Assembly (NCBI GenBank): GCA_020161505.1
Contig: JAIUNY010000003.1
Location: 62,001-126,000, forward strand
Length of the DNA: 64,000 bases
Source: Armatimonadota bacterium
GTDB taxonomy: Bacteria; Armatimonadota; Fimbriimonadia; Fimbriimonadales; Fimbriimonadaceae
Direction: 5' to 3'
Of this stretch, positions 9,059 through 17,012 are shown one piece after another (within the stretch, counting starts at the first letter, position 1; every line of letters starts with the position of its first letter). The notes under the pieces were generated by a model, which saw only the letters and a program-made list of their open reading frames with translations, did not search any database and was not told the DNA's origin. A program made the position numbers and the translations under genes.

Positions 9059-9097
9059 TTTAGTATCTCTGATTCTTCGTGGTACGATGCGGCGACC

Positions 9098-9706
9098 ATG
9101 AAACTCTGGTTAGGGAAGAGAAACAGCAGTCCAGAAGACTTTTGGAAGTGGTTCATTGCAAACGAATCTCGGATACGGGCGGAGGCAGGCAACCGTTCAA
9201 TCCTCGTGGGGATTGCGAAGGAACTGGCCCGGGTTCATCCCGACCTTGTATTTGAGTACGGGATGACCTCCCCGGGGGGCGATTGGATCTTTGAGGTCTC
9301 TGCAGATGGGGTTCCTGACAGGATTCCCGCGGTCCAGCGGATGGTCTCGAAGGCACCCAAGATCCCGGGTTGGCGGATTGTCGCCTTCCGACAGCCGGTC
9401 GATCTCGCTGGTATCTCGCTTGAGGTGGAGGGCACGCGCCTCGAATTGGCCTCGATCACGTGCCAGTTTGCCCAAACCGAGGATCAGCGTCTCGCGATCC
9501 TGCTCCAGATCCCGTTGAATAAGGTCATCTCCGAACAAGAACTCATGCGCATTGGATTCCTTGCCCTGGATTCCGCCATCGGCGAGTACGACGTCATGAC
9601 TCAGTTTGCTGCCGTAGAATTCGTCGCTGTCACTCCCGAAGAACAGCAAGGACAGCCCCTTGCTCAACTACGAGAAATACTGAAACTCAGCGAAAAGGAA
9701 CAGTGA
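9098..9706 (+). CDS. Hypothetical protein, paralogue A of a tandem pair
   Basis: 202 residues, soluble. The start at 9098 follows a TACGAT box and excludes a low-complexity upstream extension lying antisense to the MFS gene. Features are an N-terminal EDFWKWFIANE helix, a central beta strand (WIFEVSADGVPD), IPGWRIVAFRQP, a strand block and a late LDSAIGEYDVM helix followed by LAQLREIL. The next gene has the same order of motifs, so the two arose by duplication. I do not recognise the family. The architecture resembles small cytoplasmic proteins sometimes found beside toxin/immunity loci, but nothing here supports that role. Confidence 0.6.
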   Translation: MKLWLGKRNSSPEDFWKWFIANESRIRAEAGNRSILVGIAKELARVHPDLVFEYGMTSPGGDWIFEVSADGVPDRIPAVQRMVSKAPKIPGWRIVAFRQPVDLAGISLEVEGTRLELASITCQFAQTEDQRLAILLQIPLNKVISEQELMRIGFLALDSAIGEYDVMTQFAAVEFVAVTPEEQQGQPLAQLREILKLSEKEQ

Positions 9707-9710
9707 GATT

Positions 9711-10313
9711 GTGAAATTTTGGCCCAAGAAGAAACCACTCACCCCAGAGAAGTTCTGGGAGTGGTTCGTAGCCCACGAGGAGAAGATCCTCGCCTCTCCT
9801 GCGCAGCAGGCCTTTGACATGGTGAATCCCAAGGTGCAGGAATTCAATCCGGAATTGTCGGCAGGAATCATGATCGAGGAGCCGGGAAAACTCTCGCTAT
9901 TGGAGATCACGCCGAACGGGATTCGCGAGCATGCGGAGTCGGCAATTCGGCTTGCCCAGGCAGCACCTCCGCTCCCGCGTTGGGATATCCACGCGTTCAG
10001 GATGGCCGGGCCGCTTAAGTATCTCAAGATTTCCTTTGAAGGTGGCGAGGAGCACGATCTTGCGCTTTCCCAGTTTGTCGGGCGGCTCGGAGAGAACGGG
10101 GTTTTTGAGATGCATTTATTCCTCCCCTGTCCGGCGCAGACATCCCCGCGCGAGCTTCAGCATCTCGCCTACCTCACGCTGGATCATGCCTTGGGGGAAG
10201 AAGTTGTGATGAATCGAATTGCGCTTCGGGGGCAATCGCACATCACCACCGCGCCGCCCACCGCCCAACCCTTGAAGGAGTTGCTGGAGTTGATGGGAAT
10301 CGAAAATGCATGA
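9711..10313 (+). CDS. Hypothetical protein, paralogue B of a tandem pair
   Basis: 200 residues beginning at a GTG four bases after the stop of paralogue A, so the two are one operon. Shared motifs with A: EKFWEWFVAHE, SLLEITPNGIREH, LPRWDIHAFRMAGP, LTLDHALGEEVVM and PLKELLELMG. Together they suggest one fold with a duplicated gene, perhaps a heteromer. No signal peptide or membrane segment. Function unknown. Confidence 0.6.
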   Translation: MKFWPKKKPLTPEKFWEWFVAHEEKILASPAQQAFDMVNPKVQEFNPELSAGIMIEEPGKLSLLEITPNGIREHAESAIRLAQAAPPLPRWDIHAFRMAGPLKYLKISFEGGEEHDLALSQFVGRLGENGVFEMHLFLPCPAQTSPRELQHLAYLTLDHALGEEVVMNRIALRGQSHITTAPPTAQPLKELLELMGIENA

Positions 10314-10593
10314 TAGCGGGCGCCGGAACCGGCAACTGCCAACCGACGCCCTTCATCACTACCAATACATGGGGACGAAAAGATGGCGGCTGATCGTTTG
10401 CCGACGTGCTCTGATCGCGCCCAGAACGTGATCATCCCGACCGACATCAAAGAAACGGTTCCCGAACAGCTCGTTTTTGCCTCCAAAGTTAAAGGAACTC
10501 GCAGCGTTGGCTCCCTGCTGACCTCTACGCCAGCCGGGGGGTCTTTTTTGTGTCTTTCTTATCTATTTCGTAGTCACTTTCGCCGCCACATCG
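10314..10593. other. Intergenic region with unassigned transcript-like segment
   Basis: A 280-base gap. A short reading frame starts at 10383 but does not look like a protein. The segment ends in a terminator-like hairpin, so a small RNA or leader is possible. No known riboswitch or tmRNA/SRP/RNase P signature is visible. Confidence 0.3.
10520..10549 (+). terminator. Intrinsic terminator-like hairpin with T6
   Basis: GACCTC and GGGGTC can pair (one G-U) across a 12-base loop, followed directly by TTTTTT. It would end transcription from the paralogue operon or from a small transcript starting near 10370. Confidence 0.5.
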
Positions 10594-11493
10594 TTGCCAG
10601 GTATCGTCTCTCGCATTGTGATTTCTCTCGTTTGCGCGGTTACGCTCACCACCCCACAAGCGGCTCCTCTTCCGGCAGTCGTCCTGAACTCCTTCCTTGA
10701 AGCCCCGAGCTTCTTCCTCGATGCTGCTGAGCCCAAGATTCTTGTTCCGGGATTCTCATTCGGCTTCGCGCCGAGTGGAACCTTCACAACGAAGATGCTT
10801 GTGAAAGAGGGCGAGGCGACACTCCATGATCTGAAATTTCGAGACAACCTTCCTGAGCGGGCCGGAGTTTTTGCCGCCGTTCGCGGTCGGACACCCGGTT
10901 CCGTCTCCCTTGGCACAGGCGACGGCCCACGTACGCTTGAGGTCTTCGTGAACGATCAACCGGCCGGGAAATTCTCGTTCACCTTGACCAAGTCCGGCAA
11001 TGGCGACCCGCTGGATCCAAAGGTGAGTTGGAAGATTGTTGGCCCATGGAAGGACTACGGCTACTTCCAGCACAAGCCGGATGACGGCAGTCGGCAGGAC
11101 GTGTTTTTCACCTACTGGGTTGCCCAACATGAACTCGCGGCGGGTGAGAAGACCGTCACCGCCACCCTGAAGAAGGGAGCCACGGTCGTCGCGAAGAGCC
11201 GCGACGGCATTCCCAATGGATCGCGCTACTCGCGGTTTGAAGTTCCCGTCCAAAAGCCGAACAATGATCCCCTCACCGTGAAAGATCTCCCCGGACTCGC
11301 TGGCTCCTACACCATGGAAGTCACAGCCGGGAAACGGGTTCTCCGCTCCTGGAAAGTTACGATCGGGGCATCGGGTTTTGTCCCCCACGCAAAGTCCGAC
11401 CATACCAAAACCGGGCCGCTCGAATGGCTTTCGCCTCGCGTGCAGTTCGGAACCGCAGTCAGCCCCTTCACCCACTTCTGGGTTGGCCCGTAG
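10594..11493 (+). CDS. Exported hypothetical protein
   Basis: About 299 residues starting at a TTG, with a GTG at 10618 as an alternative. The N-terminus is a signal peptide (RIVISLVCAVTLTTPQA). The mature part looks beta-rich, with two or three Ig-like modules: EVFVNDQPAGKFSFTL, VFFTYWVAQHELAAGEKTVT, and LAGSYTMEVTAGKRVLRSWK. It ends GTAVSPFTHFWVGP without an anchor, so it is probably periplasmic or secreted. I cannot name a family. Confidence 0.55.
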   Translation: MPGIVSRIVISLVCAVTLTTPQAAPLPAVVLNSFLEAPSFFLDAAEPKILVPGFSFGFAPSGTFTTKMLVKEGEATLHDLKFRDNLPERAGVFAAVRGRTPGSVSLGTGDGPRTLEVFVNDQPAGKFSFTLTKSGNGDPLDPKVSWKIVGPWKDYGYFQHKPDDGSRQDVFFTYWVAQHELAAGEKTVTATLKKGATVVAKSRDGIPNGSRYSRFEVPVQKPNNDPLTVKDLPGLAGSYTMEVTAGKRVLRSWKVTIGASGFVPHAKSDHTKTGPLEWLSPRVQFGTAVSPFTHFWVGP

Positions 11494-11525
11494 GGTTCGC
11501 TCCCTCCGACCCAGTTCGCCATTCG

Positions 11526-11562
11526 CCTACCCGTTTTCTCGCAAGATCGGAAAACGAGTAGG
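11526..11562. terminator. Inverted repeat, probable terminator
   Basis: CCTACCCGTTTTC and GAAAACGAGTAGG pair with one mismatch around an 11-base loop, 32 bases after the stop of the preceding gene and just before the two tiny genes. Confidence 0.45.
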
Positions 11563-11569
11563 CTGATGC

Positions 11570-11719
11570 GTGAAACGTTTGTCCAGCAAGGAAATCAAAG
11601 CCCAGATCAAGGCTCTCAAGGATCAGGGAGATCGCCCCTCGATCCTTCCAGAGTCCGTGACCGGGAAGCTCACCCCCAAGCAATCGAGCAAGCGGATCCG
11701 CAAGCAGGGATCCAACTAA
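11570..11719 (+). CDS. Small basic protein (49 aa)
   Basis: GTG start, 49 residues, strongly basic: it begins MKRLSSKEIKAQIKAL and ends SSKRIRKQGSN, with a TGKLTPKQ turn between. Its stop overlaps the start of the next small gene in a TAATG arrangement, a typical sign of translational coupling. The helix-forming, Lys/Arg/Gln-rich composition could suit a nucleic-acid-binding or ribosome-associated peptide, but that is inference only. Confidence 0.5.
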   Translation: MKRLSSKEIKAQIKALKDQGDRPSILPESVTGKLTPKQSSKRIRKQGSN

Positions 11720-11850
11720 TGGGCGACAAGCGGCCGGCGAAAAAGTCGTCTGGCAACAGCGACGCGCACAAGGCCAAGGTTGAAAGAGACCGTCTGGCGC
11801 GACCCACACGCCCTTCCACCGAGTCAAACCCGAAGAAAGCGAATCGCTAG
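11719..11850 (+). CDS. Small basic protein (43 aa)
   Basis: 43 residues beginning MGDKRPAKKSSGNSDAHKAK and ending ESNPKKANR. It is very rich in Lys, Arg, Ser and Asn and probably disordered. The ATG overlaps the preceding stop (TAATG). Function unknown. Confidence 0.45.
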   Translation: MGDKRPAKKSSGNSDAHKAKVERDRLARPTRPSTESNPKKANR

Positions 11851-11922
11851 GTCACCGCAATCGAGGCGGAAGCAATAGCCCCAGTTCGGGGAACGGGGAA
11901 GGCTTATAGATCACAATGATTT

Positions 11923-14226
11923 ATGAACCTTTTCGGCTCGAACTTTAATTTTTCAAACCCTGAGCTGAAAGTGGCGATGATCGGAACTTACCCGCCGATC
12001 AAGTGTGGGATCGCGACTTTTACGTCAGACCTTAGCAGCTCCATTCGAGATTCTGCGCTCCTTACCGCTGTCGATATCATCGCTCTGAAGGAAGAGGATT
12101 CGCTCTCCTTCCCGTCCGAGGTTGTTCATGCGATTGCCGTGGACTCGAGAGATGCATACGTGGCAGCCGCGGAAGCGATCAATGAGCGAGGGTACGACGT
12201 TGTCTCGATCCAGCACGAGTACGGCATTTTCGGCGGAGTCGCGGGATCGCTTCTCCTTGACCTTGTCTGGCAAGTCAACTGCCCAATTGTCACCACATTG
12301 CACACGGTGCTCGAAAAGCCGAGCCTGACCCAGAAGCTCGTTCTCGAAGCACTTCTTGACCGATCCTCGCGAATTGTTGTGATGAGCCATAAGGCCGTGG
12401 AACTCCTCATCAAAGTTCACGGTATCGATCCGACCAAGATCGACATGATCCCGCACGGCGTGCCTCTTGTGCCGAAGTCCGTCGATCCACAGTTCCGGAT
12501 GGGGATTCCCGCCGGGGCACCGATGATCCTTACCTTCGGACTTCTCTCTCCCGACAAAGGCATCGAAACAGTCATCGAGGCGATGCCGGAAATTCTCGAG
12601 GCAAACAAAGACGCCACCTACGTAGTTGTGGGCCAAACCCATCCTCATGTGCTCGATTCCAAGGGAGAGACTTACCGCGAAAGCCTGAGCGCCTTGGCTC
12701 TCGATCTCGGCGTCGAGTCCAGCGTTCGGTTCATCAATAGGTTCGTTTCACATGAAGAACTGATTGGCTACCTGTCGGCTATGGACATCTACGTCACACC
12801 CTACTTGAACCCCCATCAGATCACATCCGGCACGTTGGCCTATGCAATCGGGGCCGGAAAAGCGGTTCTCTCGACCCCATATTGGTATGCCCAAGAACTC
12901 CTGAGCGAGGGGCGCGGGCTCTTGTTCCCCTTTGGCGACTCCGAGAAGCTGGCCGAGGCAGTCGTCTCAATCGAACGTGATCCACACATGCGCAGGGCGA
13001 TGGGTTTGGCAGCCGAGACGTACGGCCGATCCATGCGCTGGGATGAGGTTGGCGTCAGCTACCAACGGTCAATCTCCCGGGTGGTGCAGTCGGCCCCACA
13101 TCCCGAGCGAAGCGCACAATACAAGCCACTTGATTCATTCAAGATAGCAGAACCCCGCACGACCCACCTTGAGGCGATGAGCGACGACACCGGCATTCTG
13201 CAGCATGCGATCTTCTCCACCCCGCGGCGATCCGACGGATATTGCGTTGATGACAATGCGCGCGCGCTCCTCTTCACAGCACTTGAAGAATCGCGCGCTG
13301 TCCACTCGGATCGGCTCCAGGTGCTCCAAGGCATCTACTTAAGTTTCATCCAAGACGCTTGCCACGAGGCCACGGGGCGTTTCAGAAACTTCTATAGCTA
13401 CCAAAGGAACTGGCTGGAGAGTGAAGGGTCTGAGGATTCGCATGGAAGAACGCTTTGGGCTCTTGGATCACTGATCCACCTGAGCAAAAATCTGTCGCGG
13501 AGAAGCCTGGCCAAATCGCTATTCGATTCCAGCTCTCGGGTTGTCGACAACTTCACCAGCCCCCGGGCCTGGGCTTTCAGCGTCCTCGGCATGGCCGAAT
13601 ACCTTCAGGTGTTCCCTCACGATCTCATCACGAGGACAAGATTCGAGAGACTCGCAGTCCGATTGGCCGATCAGCTAGAAGAATTCCGCGATGGGAGCTG
13701 GAACTGGTTTGAGGACTCCGTGACCTACGACAACGCCCGTCTGCCCCAGTCGCTCCTTGTAGCCGGAAACACTCTCATCAATGGTCGACTGATTCGCGCA
13801 GGACTGGCATCCCTTGAGTGGCTGAGGGAAATCCAAACAAGTCCGGAAGGTCTCTTCGTTCCGGTCGGCAGTAACGGATGGTTCGAGAAAGGGCAACAAC
13901 GCCCGTCTCAGTTTGATCAGCAGCCATTGGAAGCCGCCGCTTCCGTCTCGGCCTACCTGGCGGCATGGAATGTCACCGGACGAGCCACGTGGCTCACAGA
14001 AGCCGATCGGGCTTACCGGTGGTTCGCAGGAGACAACAGCCTGGGGCTCCCGCTGGCTCATGCAGAGACTGGAGCCTGCTGTGACGGGCTCCACATTGAC
14101 CGAGTCAACCGGAACCAAGGTGCAGAGTCCACCCTCGCCTATCTCTGTGCATCTTCAGAACTCCTGAGGTCGATGGAGCGGAGCCAGCGCACCCCGCTTC
14201 TCGTTGGACTATCTCATGGGAAATGA
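11923..14226 (+). CDS. GT-B glycosyltransferase (GT4-like) fused to an alpha-helical glycoside-hydrolase-like domain
   Basis: 767 residues. Residues 1 to about 385 form a GT4-type retaining glycosyltransferase: GTYPPIKCGIATFTSDL at the N-terminal domain, MIPHGVPLVP, LTFGLLSPDKGIETVIEAMP, and a donor-binding segment YAIGAGKAVLSTPYWYAQEL ending in a Glu-containing loop. The remaining part, from SDDTGILQHAIF onward, has repeated helices of an alpha/alpha-toroid (VDDNARALLFTALEE, YQRNWLESEGSEDSHGRTLW). It is translationally linked to a GH130 gene, a pairing seen for synthesis or turnover of mannose-containing oligosaccharides. Substrate unknown. The start is near a CACAAT box. Confidence 0.82.
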   Translation: MNLFGSNFNFSNPELKVAMIGTYPPIKCGIATFTSDLSSSIRDSALLTAVDIIALKEEDSLSFPSEVVHAIAVDSRDAYVAAAEAINERGYDVVSIQHEYGIFGGVAGSLLLDLVWQVNCPIVTTLHTVLEKPSLTQKLVLEALLDRSSRIVVMSHKAVELLIKVHGIDPTKIDMIPHGVPLVPKSVDPQFRMGIPAGAPMILTFGLLSPDKGIETVIEAMPEILEANKDATYVVVGQTHPHVLDSKGETYRESLSALALDLGVESSVRFINRFVSHEELIGYLSAMDIYVTPYLNPHQITSGTLAYAIGAGKAVLSTPYWYAQELLSEGRGLLFPFGDSEKLAEAVVSIERDPHMRRAMGLAAETYGRSMRWDEVGVSYQRSISRVVQSAPHPERSAQYKPLDSFKIAEPRTTHLEAMSDDTGILQHAIFSTPRRSDGYCVDDNARALLFTALEESRAVHSDRLQVLQGIYLSFIQDACHEATGRFRNFYSYQRNWLESEGSEDSHGRTLWALGSLIHLSKNLSRRSLAKSLFDSSSRVVDNFTSPRAWAFSVLGMAEYLQVFPHDLITRTRFERLAVRLADQLEEFRDGSWNWFEDSVTYDNARLPQSLLVAGNTLINGRLIRAGLASLEWLREIQTSPEGLFVPVGSNGWFEKGQQRPSQFDQQPLEAAASVSAYLAAWNVTGRATWLTEADRAYRWFAGDNSLGLPLAHAETGACCDGLHIDRVNRNQGAESTLAYLCASSELLRSMERSQRTPLLVGLSHGK

Positions 14227-15214
14227 TTACCCAGTTCTCTTTCGTCGACACGAGTACAACCCCATCCTCACCGCTCATGACTGGCCCTACCCAGTCCACT
14301 CCGTGTTCAACCCGGCGGCAGTTCGCCTCAAGGAGGGCTCCACGTTGCTCATGTGCCGCGTGGAGGATCGTCGCGGGATATCCCACCTTTGTGCGGCGAG
14401 GTCAAGCAACGGAATTGATGGTTGGGTCATTGACAATCAGCCCACTTTCGCTCCCGATCCGGTGAACTATCCAGAAGAGCTCTGGGGGATTGAAGACCCT
14501 CGCATCACTTTTGTTCCAGAGCTCGATGAGTACTTGATGACCTACACGGCGTTCGGAAAGTCCGGTCCTGGAGTCGCCATTGCTGCCACAGAGGATTTCG
14601 TCAAGTTCCAGCGATTTGGCATGGTCATGCATGCCGATGACAAAGATGCCGCGCTCTTGCCACGTCGGTTTAATGGCGAGTTCGCCTTGATCCACCGGCC
14701 CTCAAGTGAGCTCACGGCAAATATGTGGATCTCATTCTCGCCGGATCTGCATAGTTGGGGCGGACAGATGCTCCTTCTCCCCGCCCGAAGAGGCGCGTGG
14801 TGGGACGCAAACAAGGTTGGCCTCTCCCCACCACCGATCGAGACGCCGGAAGGCTGGCTTGTGCTTTATCATGGCGTGAGACGCCATGCTTCCGGCTCGA
14901 TCTACCGCCTTGGCCTCGCCCTGTTTGACCTGGAGCACCCGGAAATTTGTCTGAGGCGCGGACAGAACTGGATCTTCGGCCCAGAAGCTCCGTACGAACT
15001 GGTCGGGGATGTTGGTTCGGCGATCTTTCCATGCGGATACACCATTGACGCGGACGGAGACACGATCTTTCTTTACTACGGCGCGGCGGATTCATCTATA
15101 TGCCTCGCCACGGGAAGCATCAAAGAGCTACTCGACTGGCTGCAATATGATGGGAGCGATCTAACAGGGGTTGCCGGGCAGGCTGAAGAACGGAGTGACC
15201 CAAACTCCTGGTAA
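14216..15214 (+). CDS. Glycosidase family 130 protein (mannoside phosphorylase-like)
   Basis: 332 residues with the five-bladed propeller signatures of GH130: YNPILTAHDWPYPVHSVFNP, CRVEDRRGISHLCAARS, GIEDPRITF, the glycine-rich YHGVRRHASGSIYRLG and YYGAADSSICLATGSI. GH130 enzymes phosphorolyse beta-mannosides, and some members are hydrolases. The ATG at 14216 overlaps the end of the glycosyltransferase gene by 11 bases, indicating one operon. Which mannoside it acts on cannot be read from sequence. Confidence 0.85.
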   Translation: MGNDYPVLFRRHEYNPILTAHDWPYPVHSVFNPAAVRLKEGSTLLMCRVEDRRGISHLCAARSSNGIDGWVIDNQPTFAPDPVNYPEELWGIEDPRITFVPELDEYLMTYTAFGKSGPGVAIAATEDFVKFQRFGMVMHADDKDAALLPRRFNGEFALIHRPSSELTANMWISFSPDLHSWGGQMLLLPARRGAWWDANKVGLSPPPIETPEGWLVLYHGVRRHASGSIYRLGLALFDLEHPEICLRRGQNWIFGPEAPYELVGDVGSAIFPCGYTIDADGDTIFLYYGAADSSICLATGSIKELLDWLQYDGSDLTGVAGQAEERSDPNSW

Positions 15215-15226
15215 CAACCGTTTGAA

Positions 15227-15571
15227 CTAAGCCAGCGGTTGAACTTTGACGTAGATCTGCGTGGGAGGATCTCTAAAGTAGGTCAAGAGCGCGGGGCAAA
15301 GCCAGCCTTCCATCTGGAATTGTTCGCACCAGTAGGTGTTGCCGCTGAGTTCTGGGCGTCGCCATTCCATGTGGATCGTTGCGCCCGGAAAAGCCTGATC
15401 GGAGAACAGCATCGCGAAACCCTCGCGCGCATCTGGGTTCTCTGAGGTCACGAGGTCAATGAGCGTATCGGCCCCTCCCACAAACGGCTCCTCCTTCAGC
15501 CCTCGGGCTTCGTCATCGAACACCCAAAAGCCAAGGGTCTTGTAGGGCCGAATCGCGAAGATCGAGTTCAT
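15227..15571 (-). CDS. Small conserved protein (DUF6717-like)
   Basis: 114 residues from the ATG at 15571: FAIRPYKTLGFWVFDDEARG, VGGADTLIDLVTS and TIHMEWRRPELSGNTYWCEQ. The pattern matches small proteins I associate with DUF6717, whose function is unknown. A TACACT box lies at 15579-15584 on this strand, seven bases before the start. It is convergent with the GH130 gene. Confidence 0.55.
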   Translation of the reverse strand: MNSIFAIRPYKTLGFWVFDDEARGLKEEPFVGGADTLIDLVTSENPDAREGFAMLFSDQAFPGATIHMEWRRPELSGNTYWCEQFQMEGWLCPALLTYFRDPPTQIYVKVQPLA

Positions 15572-15641
15572 GCCGGGGAGTGTACCGAGGGGGCTTTCAG
15601 GGCCGCTCAAGCGCCAGATAAGCCCAGTTTCTTCCCTGCCC

Positions 15642-15671
15642 TTGACAAACCTCGCACTTTCGCCCTATACT
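15642..15671 (+). promoter_or_regulatory. Sigma70-type promoter, leaderless (TTGACA-N18-TATACT)
   Basis: TTGACA at 15642-15647 and TATACT at 15666-15671 are 18 bp apart. The ATG of the ArsR gene follows seven bases after the -10, so transcription should start at or next to it. Confidence 0.8.
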
Positions 15672-15688
15672 TAACTATATGATTAAGT
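15669..15688. promoter_or_regulatory. Probable ArsR autoregulatory operator
   Basis: ACTTAACTATATGATTAAGT is an inverted repeat (8 of 10 positions) covering the end of the -10 box and the start codon. This position suits repression by the encoded ArsR protein. Confidence 0.45.
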
Positions 15689-16011
15689 ATCAGGAAACTG
15701 AACTCGATCGAACCTTTGGAGCCTTGGCCGACCCGACCCGCCGGAGATTTGTGACGGAACTCCGCGCGGGAGATCGCACGGTGAGTCAGCTGTGTGAAAA
15801 GTCCGCAATGAGCTTGGTCGCCGTGCTGAAGCATGTTCAGATTCTTGAAGAATGTGGCCTGATTCGTACCGAGAAAAGGGGACGAACCCGGGTCTGCTCC
15901 TTTCATCCGGAGAAACTCCAGCATGCGGAATCCTGGCTCGCCGAGACTCGATCGTTCTGGACCAGTGCCCTCCACGGCCTGAACGACTTTTTGCAGGAGG
16001 ACAAGTCATGA
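15679..16011 (+). CDS. ArsR-family transcriptional regulator
   Basis: 110 residues. Winged helix of the ArsR type: RTFGALADPTRRRFVTELRA at the N-terminus, recognition helix around QLCEKSAMSLVAVLKHVQIL, and wing GLIRTEKRGRTRVCSF. No metal-binding cysteine pair is present. The group that pairs with SRPBCC proteins usually senses something other than metal. The downstream SRPBCC gene overlaps by ATGA, the classical SdpR/ArsR-AHSA1 arrangement. The promoter is strong and leaderless. Confidence 0.9.
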   Translation: MIKYQETELDRTFGALADPTRRRFVTELRAGDRTVSQLCEKSAMSLVAVLKHVQILEECGLIRTEKRGRTRVCSFHPEKLQHAESWLAETRSFWTSALHGLNDFLQEDKS

Positions 16012-16472
16012 GTGAGTTCTCGGTCCTCGACCTCTCCACCGAGGAATCCGTCCTTGTCCTAACCGCAGTCTATCAAGCCTCCCCGGAGCGAGTCTTCGAG
16101 GCCTGGCTCAACCCCGAGGCGATCAAGAAGTGGGTGAAGCCGATGCCCACTTGCGAGACTGTAGTCCTTAAGTACGATCCTCACGGTTCGGGCGAGTTCG
16201 CCGTGCACATGCACATCGAGGGCGAAGTCTACGGCTATTTCGGTACCTTCACCAGAATTGATCCGCCCACCCGCCTGGAGATGACTTGGACGTGGGATCC
16301 GACACCCAATGATCCCTACCCGGAGACTTATCTGACGATCGACCTCGAGCCAGCCGGTTCGGGCACCCGACTCACCCTGACTCACTCGAAAATCCGCTCG
16401 CTCGAATCGCGCGAGGCTCACTCCGAGGGCTGGACAGGCTCTCTGACCGAACTCAACGCCTACATCCACTAA
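16008..16472 (+). CDS. SRPBCC/AHSA1 domain protein
   Basis: 154 residues with the START-like AHSA1 fold: ASPERVFEAWLNPEAIKKWV at the start, GSGEFAVHMHIEGEVYGYFG, TRLEMTWTWDP and GTRLTLTHSKI. The long C-terminal helix ends GWTGSLTELNAYIH. Such proteins hold hydrophobic ligands in a cavity, and the ligand is unknown. It overlaps the ArsR gene by four bases and is followed two bases later by a VOC gene. Confidence 0.85.
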   Translation: MSEFSVLDLSTEESVLVLTAVYQASPERVFEAWLNPEAIKKWVKPMPTCETVVLKYDPHGSGEFAVHMHIEGEVYGYFGTFTRIDPPTRLEMTWTWDPTPNDPYPETYLTIDLEPAGSGTRLTLTHSKIRSLESREAHSEGWTGSLTELNAYIH

Positions 16473-16474
16473 CC

Positions 16475-16963
16475 ATGAACACACTCCCCAAAAACACGAT
16501 CTGCCTGATGTTCGACAAAGGCGCAGAAGACGCCGCTCGGTTCTACGCCGCGACCTTCCCAGATTCCGAAGTTCGCGAAGTCATTCGGGCCCCCGGCGAT
16601 TACCCGAGCGGGCAACAGGGCGATGTTCTGGTGGTCCATTTCACCGTTTGCGGGGTGGTCTGCATGGGAATCAACGGTGGTTCCTACTTCAAGCACAGCG
16701 AAGCGTTCTCCTTCCAAATCGCGACGGAGGATCAGGAGGAAACTGACCGCTACTGGAACGCCATCGTATCAAACGGAGGCGCAGAGAGTGAGTGCGGCTG
16801 GTGCAAAGATCAATGGGGAGTCTCGTGGCAAATCACCCCCAAAGTGCTGACCGAAGCCCTCAGCCACCCCGACCCAGAGGCTGCGGGACGCGCTTTCTCC
16901 GCCATGATGACGATGCAAAAGATCGACGTCGCCGCGATTGAAGCCGCCGTTCGGGGAGACTAA
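16475..16963 (+). CDS. VOC-superfamily protein, PhnB-like
   Basis: 162 residues of the PhnB/3-demethylubiquinone-methyltransferase-like group: MFDKGAEDAARFYAATFPDS, VVHFTVCGVVCMGINGG, EAFSFQIATEDQEETDRYWN and the signature CGWCKDQWGVSWQITP. Enzymatic activity is not established for most members. Last gene of the ArsR-SRPBCC-VOC operon. Confidence 0.85.
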   Translation: MNTLPKNTICLMFDKGAEDAARFYAATFPDSEVREVIRAPGDYPSGQQGDVLVVHFTVCGVVCMGINGGSYFKHSEAFSFQIATEDQEETDRYWNAIVSNGGAESECGWCKDQWGVSWQITPKVLTEALSHPDPEAAGRAFSAMMTMQKIDVAAIEAAVRGD

Positions 16964-16976
16964 AAGGCCGCGCGCG

Positions 16977-17012
16977 GATTCCTCCCCTCGCTGATCAGCG
17001 AGGGGAGGAATC
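16977..17012. terminator. 36-bp perfect palindrome between convergent genes
   Basis: The arms 16977-16994 (GATTCCTCCCCTCGCTGA) and 16995-17012 are perfectly complementary. It lies between the VOC gene and the convergent phosphatase-like gene and includes the latter's stop codon. Bidirectional terminator is the likeliest role. Confidence 0.65.

Noticed and set aside
8378-9097. Long upstream extension of the gene at 9098
   Set aside because: It is low-complexity and antisense to the MFS transporter; the TACGAT box and ATG at 9098 fit better and the paralogue begins at the equivalent position.
10383-10700. 105-codon gene in the gap before the exported protein
   Set aside because: It runs through a terminator-like hairpin and has no protein-like features; a small RNA is at least as likely.
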